Shown: positions 8,704-16,740 of the stretch, one piece after another | How positions within the stretch are numbered: position 1 is the first letter of the stretch | How the letters are laid out: each line of letters begins with the position of its first letter | Assembly (NCBI GenBank): GCA_900757695.1 | Contig: CAAEOU010000378.1 | Coordinates: 1 to 18,845 of the forward strand | Source: an uncultured Oscillospiraceae bacterium | GTDB lineage: Bacteria > Bacillota_A > Clostridia > Oscillospirales > Oscillospiraceae | DNA length: 18,845 bases | Direction of reading: 5' to 3' | Notes under the pieces: generated by a model | The model's input: the letters and a program-made list of their open reading frames with translations, nothing else | The model's database searches: none | What the model was told of the DNA's origin: nothing | Position numbers and translations under genes: made by a program

Positions 8704-10170
8704 TTATTCCGTTCCTTTCTTGCGTCCGGTCAATTTTCTCAGGGTCTGTCCAAGGATCTCTTCCATCAGCGGTTCTTTGGTCACCAGCAGTCCGATCCCA
8801 TACACTGCAAAGAACGCCACAGCGGCGATCAGCAGGGTCAGGAAGCTGCCCAGCTGCAAAAATGCCACCCAGAAGCTGGCCCCAAAGGCCAAAACCAGTG
8901 CCAGCAGGATCTTTCCGTATTGGATCTTCGCAAAAGCACCCCGGATCTCCCCCCGCAGGGCAATATACTGCACCAGCAGCACCACTGCCTCCGCCACGAG
9001 GGTACCGATGGCCGCACCGGTGGCCGCCAGCATGGGGATTAGGATGGCATTGAGCACCAGATCCGTCACCGCACCGGCGATTTCAGAAGCCAGGACTGTC
9101 TTCTCCCGTCCAAGGGGCACCAGAATCTGAATGCCCAGAATATTGGTGATGCCGATCAGCAGCAGCGTTGGCATAATCACCTGCATGGGCACCGTTGCCG
9201 GTGCATACTCCGCCCCGCCGGTGAGGAATGCGATGCTTTGCCGTGCAAACATCATGAAGAACAGCATCAGCGGCAGCGCTGCAAGGATCGCAAAATTCAG
9301 TGCCTTGGCGCTGATGCGCTTAAACTCATCGTACATCTCCATCTCGATATAATAGGACGCACGGGGCAGCAATACGGTTCCAAGAGACGTGACCACGCTG
9401 ACCAGAATATTCTTTACCTTTACGGCGGCGTCATAATAGCCCACATCTGTCTTTGTGGTCATAATGCCCAGCATTACCGTATCGAGATTGGTGTAGACCG
9501 TGGTGGCGCAGGACATGGCGAAGAACACCAGAACCGCCTTCATGTGCCGCCCCATGTGATAATTCCCCACCGGCCGGAAGCCAATGTACTTCCGGGCATG
9601 GAACAGGTTCACCAGATTGGCTGCGCTGGAAGCAAAAATGCTGATGCCTCCATAGATCACATAGTCGCTCTTCTTATGGATCAGCACAAACATGGCCACA
9701 AGGGCAATCACCTTAAACAGGATGGAACGCACCGTGATATAGGCATACTGCTCCAGCGCCTTATAGAGCCATTCCATGCCGATGGCCGACAGGAATATGG
9801 TGGAGCTCACCACGATATACAGGGCACGATCCTCCCGGAGCGATGGCACAAAAGCCAGCGCCAGCCCCAGGGCAATATACGCCAGTGCGCCCACCAGCAG
9901 GTTGATGGCCAGCAGCTCATGGGCTGTTCTGGTGAGCTCTTCCTTATCGTCCCGCACCATGGCGCAGGCGCGGATGCCATAGGTGGGAATACCCAGCTGG
10001 GCAAACATATTAAAATAGGTGATTAGCGAGATGGCAAAGGAGACCTTTCCGGTTCCCTCCGGCATCAGGATCCCCGACACATATCGGAATGTAATCAGCG
10101 GGAAAATCATGGACGACATAGTAAGGATGGCGTTCATGACAAAATTCAACTTGATTGATTTGCTTTTCAT
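8704..10170 (-). CDS. Wzx-like polysaccharide flippase (MOP/MATE superfamily)
   Basis: 488-aa protein almost wholly made of hydrophobic segments, with 12-14 membrane helices by eye. The N-terminus (VMNAILTMSSMIFPLITFRYVSGIL) and the later GIPTYGIRACAM stretch are typical of oligosaccharide flippases of the Polysacc_synt group. Expected role: move the undecaprenyl-linked repeat unit across the membrane for polymerisation. A GAGG 5-6 nt before the ATG supports the start. The gene is 31 nt downstream of rfbA and 1 nt upstream of glf, and lies in the same operon as the Wzy-like polymerase, which supports a Wzx/Wzy pathway. Confidence 0.92.
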   Translation of the reverse strand: MKSKSIKLNFVMNAILTMSSMIFPLITFRYVSGILMPEGTGKVSFAISLITYFNMFAQLGIPTYGIRACAMVRDDKEELTRTAHELLAINLLVGALAYIALGLALAFVPSLREDRALYIVVSSTIFLSAIGMEWLYKALEQYAYITVRSILFKVIALVAMFVLIHKKSDYVIYGGISIFASSAANLVNLFHARKYIGFRPVGNYHMGRHMKAVLVFFAMSCATTVYTNLDTVMLGIMTTKTDVGYYDAAVKVKNILVSVVTSLGTVLLPRASYYIEMEMYDEFKRISAKALNFAILAALPLMLFFMMFARQSIAFLTGGAEYAPATVPMQVIMPTLLLIGITNILGIQILVPLGREKTVLASEIAGAVTDLVLNAILIPMLAATGAAIGTLVAEAVVLLVQYIALRGEIRGAFAKIQYGKILLALVLAFGASFWVAFLQLGSFLTLLIAAVAFFAVYGIGLLVTKEPLMEEILGQTLRKLTGRKKGTE

Positions 10171-10201
10171 AGAACCTCAAGGGCCTGTTTATGGCCGTTA
10201 C

Positions 10202-11077
10202 TCAATCCTGCTCGGTCTCTGCGGCGACCTCCAGCAGATACTGGCCATACTTGGTCTTTTCCATGGCCTTGGCAGATTCCAGCAGCTGGTCGATGGTGAT
10301 CCATGCATTTTTCAGAGCAGTCTCTTCCAGACAGCCGATCATCTTGCCGCTGCGCTGGGCCGCCTTGATGGAACCGGCCGCCTCATAGAGGCTGTCTGCA
10401 TTGCCGGTGTCAAACCATGTATACTCGGCCCCCAGGGTCACAACGTTCAGCATTTTCTTTTCGAGATAGGCGTTGTTCACAGAGGTGATCTCCAGCTCCC
10501 CCCGGGCAGAGGGCTGAACGTTCTTGGCGATCTCCACAACCTTATTGTCATAGATGTACAGGCCGGGAACGATGTAGTTGGACTTGGGCTGGGCAGGCTT
10601 TTCCTCAATGGAAATGGCCTTCCCATTCTTGTCAAATTCCACCACGCCAAAGGCTCTGGGATCAGAAACATAATAGCCGAAGATGGTTGCGCCCTTTGTC
10701 TGCTTCACTGCGGAGCGCAGCTTTCTGCGGAACCCGGGGCCATAGAAGATATTATCCCCCAGCGCAAGGCAGACCGAATCATCGCCGATAAAATCGGCGC
10801 CAATGATGAACGCATCGGCAATTCCCCGCTGTACCTTCTGCTCCTTGTACTCGATGTGGATGCCAAACTGGCTTCCGTCTCCCAGCAGATTGGCAAAGGG
10901 ATCCTGATCGTCCGGCGGGACAATAATCAGGATATCACGAATCCCCGCCGTCATCAGCACCGACAGCGGGTAGTAGATCATGGGCTTATCGTAAACCGGC
11001 AGCAGCGGCTTACAAATGGGCAGCGTAACCGGGTACAGGCGAGTCCCCTTACCGGCAGCAAGAATAATTCCTTTCAC
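10202..11077 (-). CDS. rfbA: Glucose-1-phosphate thymidylyltransferase
   Basis: Makes dTDP-glucose from dTTP and glucose-1-phosphate, the entry step to dTDP-sugars such as dTDP-rhamnose. 291 aa, typical of RfbA/RmlA. Visible motifs: nucleotide-binding AAGKGTRLYP (7-16), KPLLPVYDKPMIYYPL (23-38), catalytic LALGDNIFYG (104-113, Asp108), SIEEKP, and YTWFDTGNADSL. I use a GTG start at 11077, which gives the standard MKGIILA N-terminus and has GGAG 12 nt (GGAGTG 10 nt) upstream. A TTG at 11095 is in frame but has no ribosome binding site. RmlB, RmlC and RmlD are absent from the window, so the final dTDP-sugar depends on genes elsewhere. A related uridylyl- or other nucleotidyltransferase specificity is less likely. 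Confidence 0.92.
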   Translation of the reverse strand: MKGIILAAGKGTRLYPVTLPICKPLLPVYDKPMIYYPLSVLMTAGIRDILIIVPPDDQDPFANLLGDGSQFGIHIEYKEQKVQRGIADAFIIGADFIGDDSVCLALGDNIFYGPGFRRKLRSAVKQTKGATIFGYYVSDPRAFGVVEFDKNGKAISIEEKPAQPKSNYIVPGLYIYDNKVVEIAKNVQPSARGELEITSVNNAYLEKKMLNVVTLGAEYTWFDTGNADSLYEAAGSIKAAQRSGKMIGCLEETALKNAWITIDQLLESAKAMEKTKYGQYLLEVAAETEQD

Positions 11078-11105
11078 GGTATATTCACACTCCAAATTTT
11101 AATGA

Positions 11106-11121
11106 TGCGGCCTTTGCCGCA
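11106..11121 (-). other. Short GC hairpin between the acyltransferase gene and rfbA
   Basis: Perfect 6-bp stem TGCGGC/GCCGCA with a 4-nt loop, located between the acyltransferase stop side and the rfbA start region on the minus transcript. The sequence after it (TCATTAAAATTT) is too poor in U to be a good terminator. It could be an mRNA-stability or processing element, or a partial attenuator. Confidence 0.35.
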
Positions 11122-11126
11122 CAGGC

Positions 11127-12155
11127 TCATGGGAACAGGTACTTTCCCACATAGGGGATCTTTTGCAGCAGCTTGACAATGGTCAGAGCGATGAGGTACA
11201 CCGCCGGAGCCGCAAACAGACGCCACCAGCCACTGGCCGTATTCACCCCCAGCAGGCTGGCAAGATGCCCCATAATGAACACGTGGATCAGATAAATGCC
11301 AAAGCTGGCACCGGAAAGCCATTTTACCAGACGGATAAACTTCTCATTTTGGAAAGGCTTACGCCGACAAGTATACTTCACCAGCACGAAAATTGCAACA
11401 GCTAATAGAATGGAGGGCCAGTTAATATACTCCCATGTGAGCTTGTTCAGGGCACCGTCTCTCACCGTGGCATACACCGTATAGAAATATCGGGTCGCCG
11501 CACCGATCACGCCCAGCACATAGACCACGGCCCGCTGCCATGGCAAAAGCTCCGATGTGCTCAGCAGGTACCCCAGCAGCACAAGGATCACATAGCCGCC
11601 GGTGACCGGCAGCGCAAAATTATCCCAGTACGAAACACCAAGGAGCTTCATAACAAACGGCAGGACGGAGCAGGTGAGAAATCCGACGATCAGCATATAT
11701 CTGAGGGTCGAACGATACTCCGCCAATCTCGAGAGCACCGGCAGAGACAGATACACCATAAACAGCGGTGCAAAGAACCAATAGACCGGCTCGATCTGGA
11801 AGTTCACCAGTACATTGATAAAATCCAGCCAGCCGTTCCATGTCATGCTTCCCCGGAACAGCTTCCAACCGTAAAATACGGCCGACCAGATCACCAGCGG
11901 GATTCCCACCTTCATGAACCGGCGCTTCATAAACGTCCCGGTGGAGTAGCGCTCCCGATAGTTCATCATCGTTGCGCCGGAGATCATGATAAAAATCGGC
12001 ACCGCCCAGTAGGCCAGCACATCCACCGCCAGCGCCTGCCGCCATGCGGCGGTATCCGAATAATTGTGCACCAGTCCATTGCAGTGCATGCCAATGACGG
12101 ACAGGCAGGCCAGCACGTTGAGCACATCAAAATAAACGACTCTTTTTCTCTCCAT
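11127..12155 (-). CDS. Acyltransferase 3 family membrane protein (probable polysaccharide O-acetyltransferase)
   Basis: 342-aa membrane protein with about ten hydrophobic segments, fitting the Acyl_transf_3 (OafA/WecH-like) family. The diagnostic N-terminal pattern YFDVLNVLACLSVIGMH (residues 8-24) contains the conserved early Asp and His (H24). The PIFIMISGATMMN stretch and RRFMKVGIPLVIWS are also typical of the family. Members transfer acetyl or other acyl groups to carbohydrates at the membrane. Here, inside a glycan operon, O-acetylation of the repeat unit is the likely role, but acyl donor and acceptor are not readable. The gene lies 16 nt after the upstream GT2. Confidence 0.88.
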   Translation of the reverse strand: MERKRVVYFDVLNVLACLSVIGMHCNGLVHNYSDTAAWRQALAVDVLAYWAVPIFIMISGATMMNYRERYSTGTFMKRRFMKVGIPLVIWSAVFYGWKLFRGSMTWNGWLDFINVLVNFQIEPVYWFFAPLFMVYLSLPVLSRLAEYRSTLRYMLIVGFLTCSVLPFVMKLLGVSYWDNFALPVTGGYVILVLLGYLLSTSELLPWQRAVVYVLGVIGAATRYFYTVYATVRDGALNKLTWEYINWPSILLAVAIFVLVKYTCRRKPFQNEKFIRLVKWLSGASFGIYLIHVFIMGHLASLLGVNTASGWWRLFAAPAVYLIALTIVKLLQKIPYVGKYLFP

Positions 12156-12171
12156 ATCCTTCTCTTCCCTC

Positions 12172-13170
12172 TCAGCCCTTCAGGCCCAGCTTTTTCTTCT
12201 GGCGGGAGGCCAGCATGGAATACAGCATATAGTGGGAGCCGGTGAGCAGATGGAAGGACTTGGCCTCGTTGATGGTATCATAGAGGCTCTGGCTCTTCCG
12301 GCGGATCTCCTCCAGAAGCTCCCGGGTCTTCTCCTTATAGGTCTTTTCATCCTCCATGGAAAGGTGGATCACCAACTGCATGCCCGCCATATTGGCAATG
12401 CTCCGCCGCAGGAACCGGGCGGTATTGGGCTTTGCCTGACCGCTCTTCTCGTAGGCGGCATAGGCATCGGTGAGATGGCCCAGCACCATGGTGTGCATGT
12501 CCTTGTTCCGCTGAAGGCTGTTGATGTTCATGCTCTGGGTGGAAAGCGATACCCGGTACATATAGATGGTGAGATCCACCACCGTTACGGTCTTTACATA
12601 GGGGATCGGGAACATCAGATACTCCGAATCGGTGTAGAAGCAGTTGTCCAGACGGATATTATTTTTCTGCATCAGCTCCGTCTTGTAGGTCACATTGTGC
12701 ATGCTGAGAGACATCTCCCCGCACACATCCTCAAAGGGCACGTCCATGCAGGGGGCCGTTCCCACCTTTGCCAGCTCGGTCTGGCCGGTCTCATGATCTA
12801 CCCGCATAAAGTTTGCGCAGACCATGTCCGCATCGGTCTGTTCCAGCACGTCCAGAAACTTCCCCATGTCCGGGGTGTTCACCCAGTCATCCCCGTCCAC
12901 CATGCGGAAATACTTTCCGGTGGCATGGGCAATGCCGCTGTTGACCGTGGAGCCGGGGCCGGCGTTCTTCTGGGAGATCAGCCGGATGGCACCGGGATAC
13001 TTTGCCTCGTATTCCGCAACGATCTTTGCGGTATCGTCCTTGGAGCCGTCATCTGTCACCAGGACCTCCACCCGATCCGTTACCGCCGGATCCAGAAAGG
13101 AATCCAGACACTGCTCAATAAACTGCTGGACATTATAGGCCGCAACAGAAACACTCAATACTCTCTGCAT
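12172..13170 (-). CDS. Family 2 glycosyltransferase (third GT2 of the operon)
   Basis: 332-aa GT-A fold enzyme, inverting GT2 type, cytosolic face of the membrane. N-terminal SVSVAAYNVQQFIEQCLDS, the nucleotide-binding VTDDGSKDDT (residues 38-47), and the metal-binding DGDD (92-95) in FRMVDGDDW are all present. The C-terminal half is the variable acceptor region and lacks recognisable membrane helices. The start has AAGGAG about 10 nt upstream. It follows the polymerase gene by 19 nt. Donor and acceptor sugars are unknown. Confidence 0.9.
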   Translation of the reverse strand: MQRVLSVSVAAYNVQQFIEQCLDSFLDPAVTDRVEVLVTDDGSKDDTAKIVAEYEAKYPGAIRLISQKNAGPGSTVNSGIAHATGKYFRMVDGDDWVNTPDMGKFLDVLEQTDADMVCANFMRVDHETGQTELAKVGTAPCMDVPFEDVCGEMSLSMHNVTYKTELMQKNNIRLDNCFYTDSEYLMFPIPYVKTVTVVDLTIYMYRVSLSTQSMNINSLQRNKDMHTMVLGHLTDAYAAYEKSGQAKPNTARFLRRSIANMAGMQLVIHLSMEDEKTYKEKTRELLEEIRRKSQSLYDTINEAKSFHLLTGSHYMLYSMLASRQKKKLGLKG

Positions 13171-13189
13171 GAAAACTCTTCTCCTTCTG

Positions 13190-14626
13190 TTATGCTTCTT
13201 TTTTCGGTTTGGAAGCCCTCATCATAACGCTCAGTGCCATCCAGAACATAAAGGACATAGGGGAGCACACATAGACAATCTCCGACATAAAGCAGCTGGC
13301 GCATACCATCGCCGCCACCAGAGCGAACATCACAATGCCCTGCCCCTCTGTCTGCTCGAAAATCCGGCTTCTGTCTTTCAGAATCACCACCACAAACAGG
13401 ATCGCCATGGCAAGATACAGTGCAAATCCAGCAGCCCCCTGGGCCACCAGCACATCAAAAAATGTATTGTGCATGCTTGCAAAGTGCATATGGTCATTGT
13501 TGATGAGATAGGAATCCGGCTGCTCCGCTTCCACATAAGCAAGCACGGTATTATGTCCTACGCCGAAGGCCGGATTGGCCAGGAAAATATCAATGGCACT
13601 CTTCCAGATGTCAAACCGACGGTTGGTAAGATCCGAGCTGATATCATCAGACTGACGGATCACCGTCTCGGTTCCGGTGAGCTTTCCCTCCTGCATTGCA
13701 ATGGCAATTTCTTCTTCCGTCTTCTCCTCTTTTCCCGCTTTCTGTTCCTCCTGCGCCAATTCCTTCTCTTCCTGAGCCAGCAGCGCCTCTTCCTGCGTCT
13801 GCATCACGTTGTTATACGTATTCTTGATGAGCACCGGCGCACCGATGGCCACCACCAGCACCAATGCGGCACAGGTAGATGCCACTGCACGCTTCCGGCC
13901 CTGAGCGGCCCACATCACTGCGTAGAGCGCAACGCCAACGCCCATTGCCAGCCGCCCGGTGCGGGAATCGGAAAAGGCGATATAGAGGACGCTCAGGGCA
14001 ATGGAGGCACACATAAGGATCCGCACCACCACAGATTTATACCGGCGGAAGAACTCGGCAGACAGCATCAGGGACACGCAGCACATAAGGCCGCCGATGT
14101 TGGGATCCCAGTAGACACCGTAGAGACGGCCCCAGTAAAAGCCCGTATAGTACAGCGGAATCGAAGCGACTTCAGGATAATAGATCTCGTTCCGGCCAGT
14201 CAGGAAATACACAAAGCTGAGAACACTCAGGATTGCGCATGCAATAATATAATACCCCATCCAGATATTGCGCTTCATGGTTTCTCCGTCCTCTTCCCTA
14301 TCCGGATAGCAATAAATCAGGAAGAACAGGAACCCCTGCAGGATCAGCGTTCGTATATTCTCATACCAGCCAAACCGAATATTCAGCACCGTGGAGATCA
14401 GATAGCATCCGCAAAACGCCACCATCAGCCAAAAGCCTCGGCTTTTCCAGTAGTGCTTCAGGTGAATGACCCGGTACAGGCACAGGAGGCCCGCTAAGAA
14501 GATCGTGGGCCAGAGCACATAGGAAATCAGCGGCCTTCCAAACGTCAAGGAACAGTCCTGAAGGAATCCAACCGTCAGAAGTCCAAGGCCTGCCAGCAGC
14601 TCCCCCCACCATATTACACGTTTCAT
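13190..14626 (-). CDS. Wzy-like O-antigen/polysaccharide polymerase
   Basis: 478-aa membrane protein with about 10-12 hydrophobic segments, expected to join flipped repeat units on the outer face of the membrane. Family-type signatures are SDSRTGRLAMGVG (about 219-231) and the late extracytoplasmic loop motif HNTFFDVLVAQGAAGF (about 386-401), as in the Wzy_C/O-antigen ligase group. Low sequence conservation means the call rests on topology, these motifs and context. The same loop carries an unusual Glu/Gln/Lys-rich stretch at about 276-316. The start is the ATG at 14626 with AAGGAG at 8-nt spacing; an in-frame TTG at 14632 is less likely. Ligase function is possible in principle, but Wzx and the priming enzyme in the same operon favour polymerase. 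Confidence 0.87.
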   Translation of the reverse strand: MKRVIWWGELLAGLGLLTVGFLQDCSLTFGRPLISYVLWPTIFLAGLLCLYRVIHLKHYWKSRGFWLMVAFCGCYLISTVLNIRFGWYENIRTLILQGFLFFLIYCYPDREEDGETMKRNIWMGYYIIACAILSVLSFVYFLTGRNEIYYPEVASIPLYYTGFYWGRLYGVYWDPNIGGLMCCVSLMLSAEFFRRYKSVVVRILMCASIALSVLYIAFSDSRTGRLAMGVGVALYAVMWAAQGRKRAVASTCAALVLVVAIGAPVLIKNTYNNVMQTQEEALLAQEEKELAQEEQKAGKEEKTEEEIAIAMQEGKLTGTETVIRQSDDISSDLTNRRFDIWKSAIDIFLANPAFGVGHNTVLAYVEAEQPDSYLINNDHMHFASMHNTFFDVLVAQGAAGFALYLAMAILFVVVILKDRSRIFEQTEGQGIVMFALVAAMVCASCFMSEIVYVCSPMSFMFWMALSVMMRASKPKKEA

Positions 14627-14644
14627 TGGCAATTCTCCTTATTT

Positions 14645-15748
14645 TCACCGAAAAATGGATATGATCTCATCAGTTTGCTGTTGGAGGTCGAAGGGCCTGA
14701 TCTCCGCCCGGCACTGCCGGAAATCTCTGCGATCATACGGCCAAGCCTCCGCCATCGCTTCCGCCCAGCGCTGCCCGCCTTCCTGAATCGGCAGAAAGCT
14801 GCATGCGTCACTGAGCTTCACTTCTGTGGTAATCCTGTCGCTGAGGAAGGAGCGGAGTCCCGCCATCTGTGCTTCGATGGCCGACACCGGCAGCCCTTCA
14901 AACAGGGACGGCAGTACAAAAAAGTCCATGGCCTGCAGCAGCCGGGGCACGTCGTCCCGGATCCCCAGAAACACCGCCGCATCTTCCAGTCCCATTTCTT
15001 TCGCTCGTTCTGTTACCTGCTGCCGTTCTGGGCCATCGCCGACAGACAGCAGCACGGCATTGGGGATCGTCTTCCGCAGTGCCGAAAGGATCTCCAGCAG
15101 GAAGATGCTGTTCTTGGCGGGCACAAAGTTCCCCACATGCCCTACAACGCAGGCATCCCCGAGCCCCAGCGCTTCCCGGGTCTCTCCCCGGATGCTGGGA
15201 TCAAAGGCAAATTCCTCCACCGGAATCGGATTATAGAGCACATGATAGTCTTTGGAATCCAATACGCTCTGGGGAAACAGCCACTTCCCCGCCGCCTGTG
15301 AGCAGGCATAGAAGCCGGTGCCATAGGTTTTAAGCCGTGGCCGTGCCATCCGGTTCAGCATGGACTTGAGCTTTGCCTTTGTGGGATTCGTCTCCCCCTG
15401 AGCGGTATTGTGGCTGTGAATGATCACTCTGGGGACGCCGAGCTTATGGGCGCTCATGGCGCCGATACAGTTCATGGGCTCCGATATATTAAAGTAGGCC
15501 GCATCATAATGCCCGGCCCGAAGGATCTTCTTCATGGCGGCATACTGCGCTTTGGGGTGCATCAGACCGGGCACCTCAAAGACCTCCGCCCCATAGGGCG
15601 AAAGAACGTGCCGCAGCTCCGGGTTATCCTTCCCCGTCAAGATATCCACATGGACGTTCTCCCGTGCAAGGATGTCCAGCACCCGGAGAATGTATTTATC
15701 GATGCCGCTGTTTCGGCCATCTATCATATATCCGATCAATACGTTCAT
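14645..15748 (-). CDS. Family 1 glycosyltransferase (GT4/GT1, EpsF-like)
   Basis: 367-aa GT-B fold retaining glycosyltransferase. The N-terminal domain begins MNVLIGYMIDGRNSGIDKYI, and HSHNTAQGETNP (111-122) is typical of EpsF/CapM-type enzymes. The C-terminal nucleotide-binding domain has VGNFVPAKN (205-213), SVGDGPER (235-242) and the EX7E motif in FEGLPVSAIE (Glu284 and Glu292). The start has GGAG 7-8 nt upstream, and the gap to the preceding GT2 is 22 nt. Sugar specificity is not readable. Confidence 0.92.
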   Translation of the reverse strand: MNVLIGYMIDGRNSGIDKYILRVLDILARENVHVDILTGKDNPELRHVLSPYGAEVFEVPGLMHPKAQYAAMKKILRAGHYDAAYFNISEPMNCIGAMSAHKLGVPRVIIHSHNTAQGETNPTKAKLKSMLNRMARPRLKTYGTGFYACSQAAGKWLFPQSVLDSKDYHVLYNPIPVEEFAFDPSIRGETREALGLGDACVVGHVGNFVPAKNSIFLLEILSALRKTIPNAVLLSVGDGPERQQVTERAKEMGLEDAAVFLGIRDDVPRLLQAMDFFVLPSLFEGLPVSAIEAQMAGLRSFLSDRITTEVKLSDACSFLPIQEGGQRWAEAMAEAWPYDRRDFRQCRAEIRPFDLQQQTDEIISIFR

Positions 15749-15770
15749 AGACTCACTCCGTCCCTGACCG

Positions 15771-16703
15771 TTACAGACACACCAGAACCAGAAGCACCTT
15801 CCGGCTCAGCGGCATTTTCCAGCCCATCAGGGCACGAAAATCACGCCGGACTTCCGTTTTGAGCTGCCGGCGTATTTCCTTCATTTCTGCACTCTTTTTA
15901 TCGTAGCCCTTGGTGAGCATTTTCACCAGCATGGTAAAGTTGGCACGCTTTCTGCTGATCTGGGCATAGGGCAGGTATTCCGGCAGTTCCTTTTCCGTCC
16001 GGGCCAGCACTCTGTCCCACACCGCCAGATAGTCCAGATCTTTCTTTGAAAAGCTGGAACAGGTGATGCCGTTTTGATTGACGAAGTAATGGTAGAACCG
16101 CTGATTGGACACCACCATTTTCTCCGCCCGCCGGAAGAACTCATAGCTGGCCTCTACATCCTCATTCAAGGTGATCACAAAAGAGAAGCCCTCCAGCACC
16201 TGACGGGTGTAGAGCTTGTTCCATACTGCCGTATTGCTGGCCTCTCCGTGAATGCGGAAGAAGTAGTCCATCATATCCTTCCGGTCAAATACCCGGATCT
16301 CCTCCCGGGGCTGCGGCGGAAACGGGCGCTCATCCCTGCTGACCAAAGCCTCACACTGGGCGATCTGCGCCTCGGGATGCGCCTGCAAAAGTCCATATAA
16401 ATACTCCAGCATCTGGGGCTCGATCCAGTCATCCGAGTCCACAAAGCTGATATACTTTCCCTGACAGACCGCCATGCCCGCATTCCGGGCAGAGCTGAGG
16501 CCGCCGTTTTCTTTATGCACCACACGGATCCTCGGATCCCGCCGGGCCCACTGGTCGCACAGGGCCGGACAAGTGTCCGGCGAGCCGTCGTCCACCAGAA
16601 TGATCTCATAGTCCTGAAAGGTCTGCGCCAAGATCGACTTGACACAGCGCTCCAGATAAGGTTCTACTTTATATACCGGTACAATTACGCTGATCTCAGG
16701 AAT
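15771..16703 (-). CDS. Family 2 glycosyltransferase with probable ATT start codon
   Basis: GT2 enzyme of about 310 aa. From the proposed start the protein begins (M)PEISVIVPVYKVEPYLERC, the common start for this subfamily. The nucleotide motif LVDDGS (36-41) and metal motif VDSDDW (88-93) are intact, and the C-terminal half (LNEDVEASYEFFRRA region) matches the EpsJ/WaaB-like acceptor domain. No ATG is available in frame. The codon at the expected Met position is ATT (16703-16701), with AGGGGG (16717-16712) 8 nt upstream. CTG at 16706, GTG at 16712 and TTG at 16730 are in frame but worse spaced or without ribosome binding site. The gene starts 37 nt after the upstream GT2. Reduced translation compared with its neighbours is plausible. 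Confidence 0.9.
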   Translation of the reverse strand: MPEISVIVPVYKVEPYLERCVKSILAQTFQDYEIILVDDGSPDTCPALCDQWARRDPRIRVVHKENGGLSSARNAGMAVCQGKYISFVDSDDWIEPQMLEYLYGLLQAHPEAQIAQCEALVSRDERPFPPQPREEIRVFDRKDMMDYFFRIHGEASNTAVWNKLYTRQVLEGFSFVITLNEDVEASYEFFRRAEKMVVSNQRFYHYFVNQNGITCSSFSKKDLDYLAVWDRVLARTEKELPEYLPYAQISRKRANFTMLVKMLTKGYDKKSAEMKEIRRQLKTEVRRDFRALMGWKMPLSRKVLLVLVCL

Positions 16704-16740
16704 CAGGGCCACCCCCTCAAAAACATTCAAACCGTTCTGC

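Noticed and set aside
13169..14497. 442-codon plus-strand frame opposite the polymerase gene
   Set aside because: His-rich antisense shadow with no domain; the polymerase frame has clear membrane topology and motifs.
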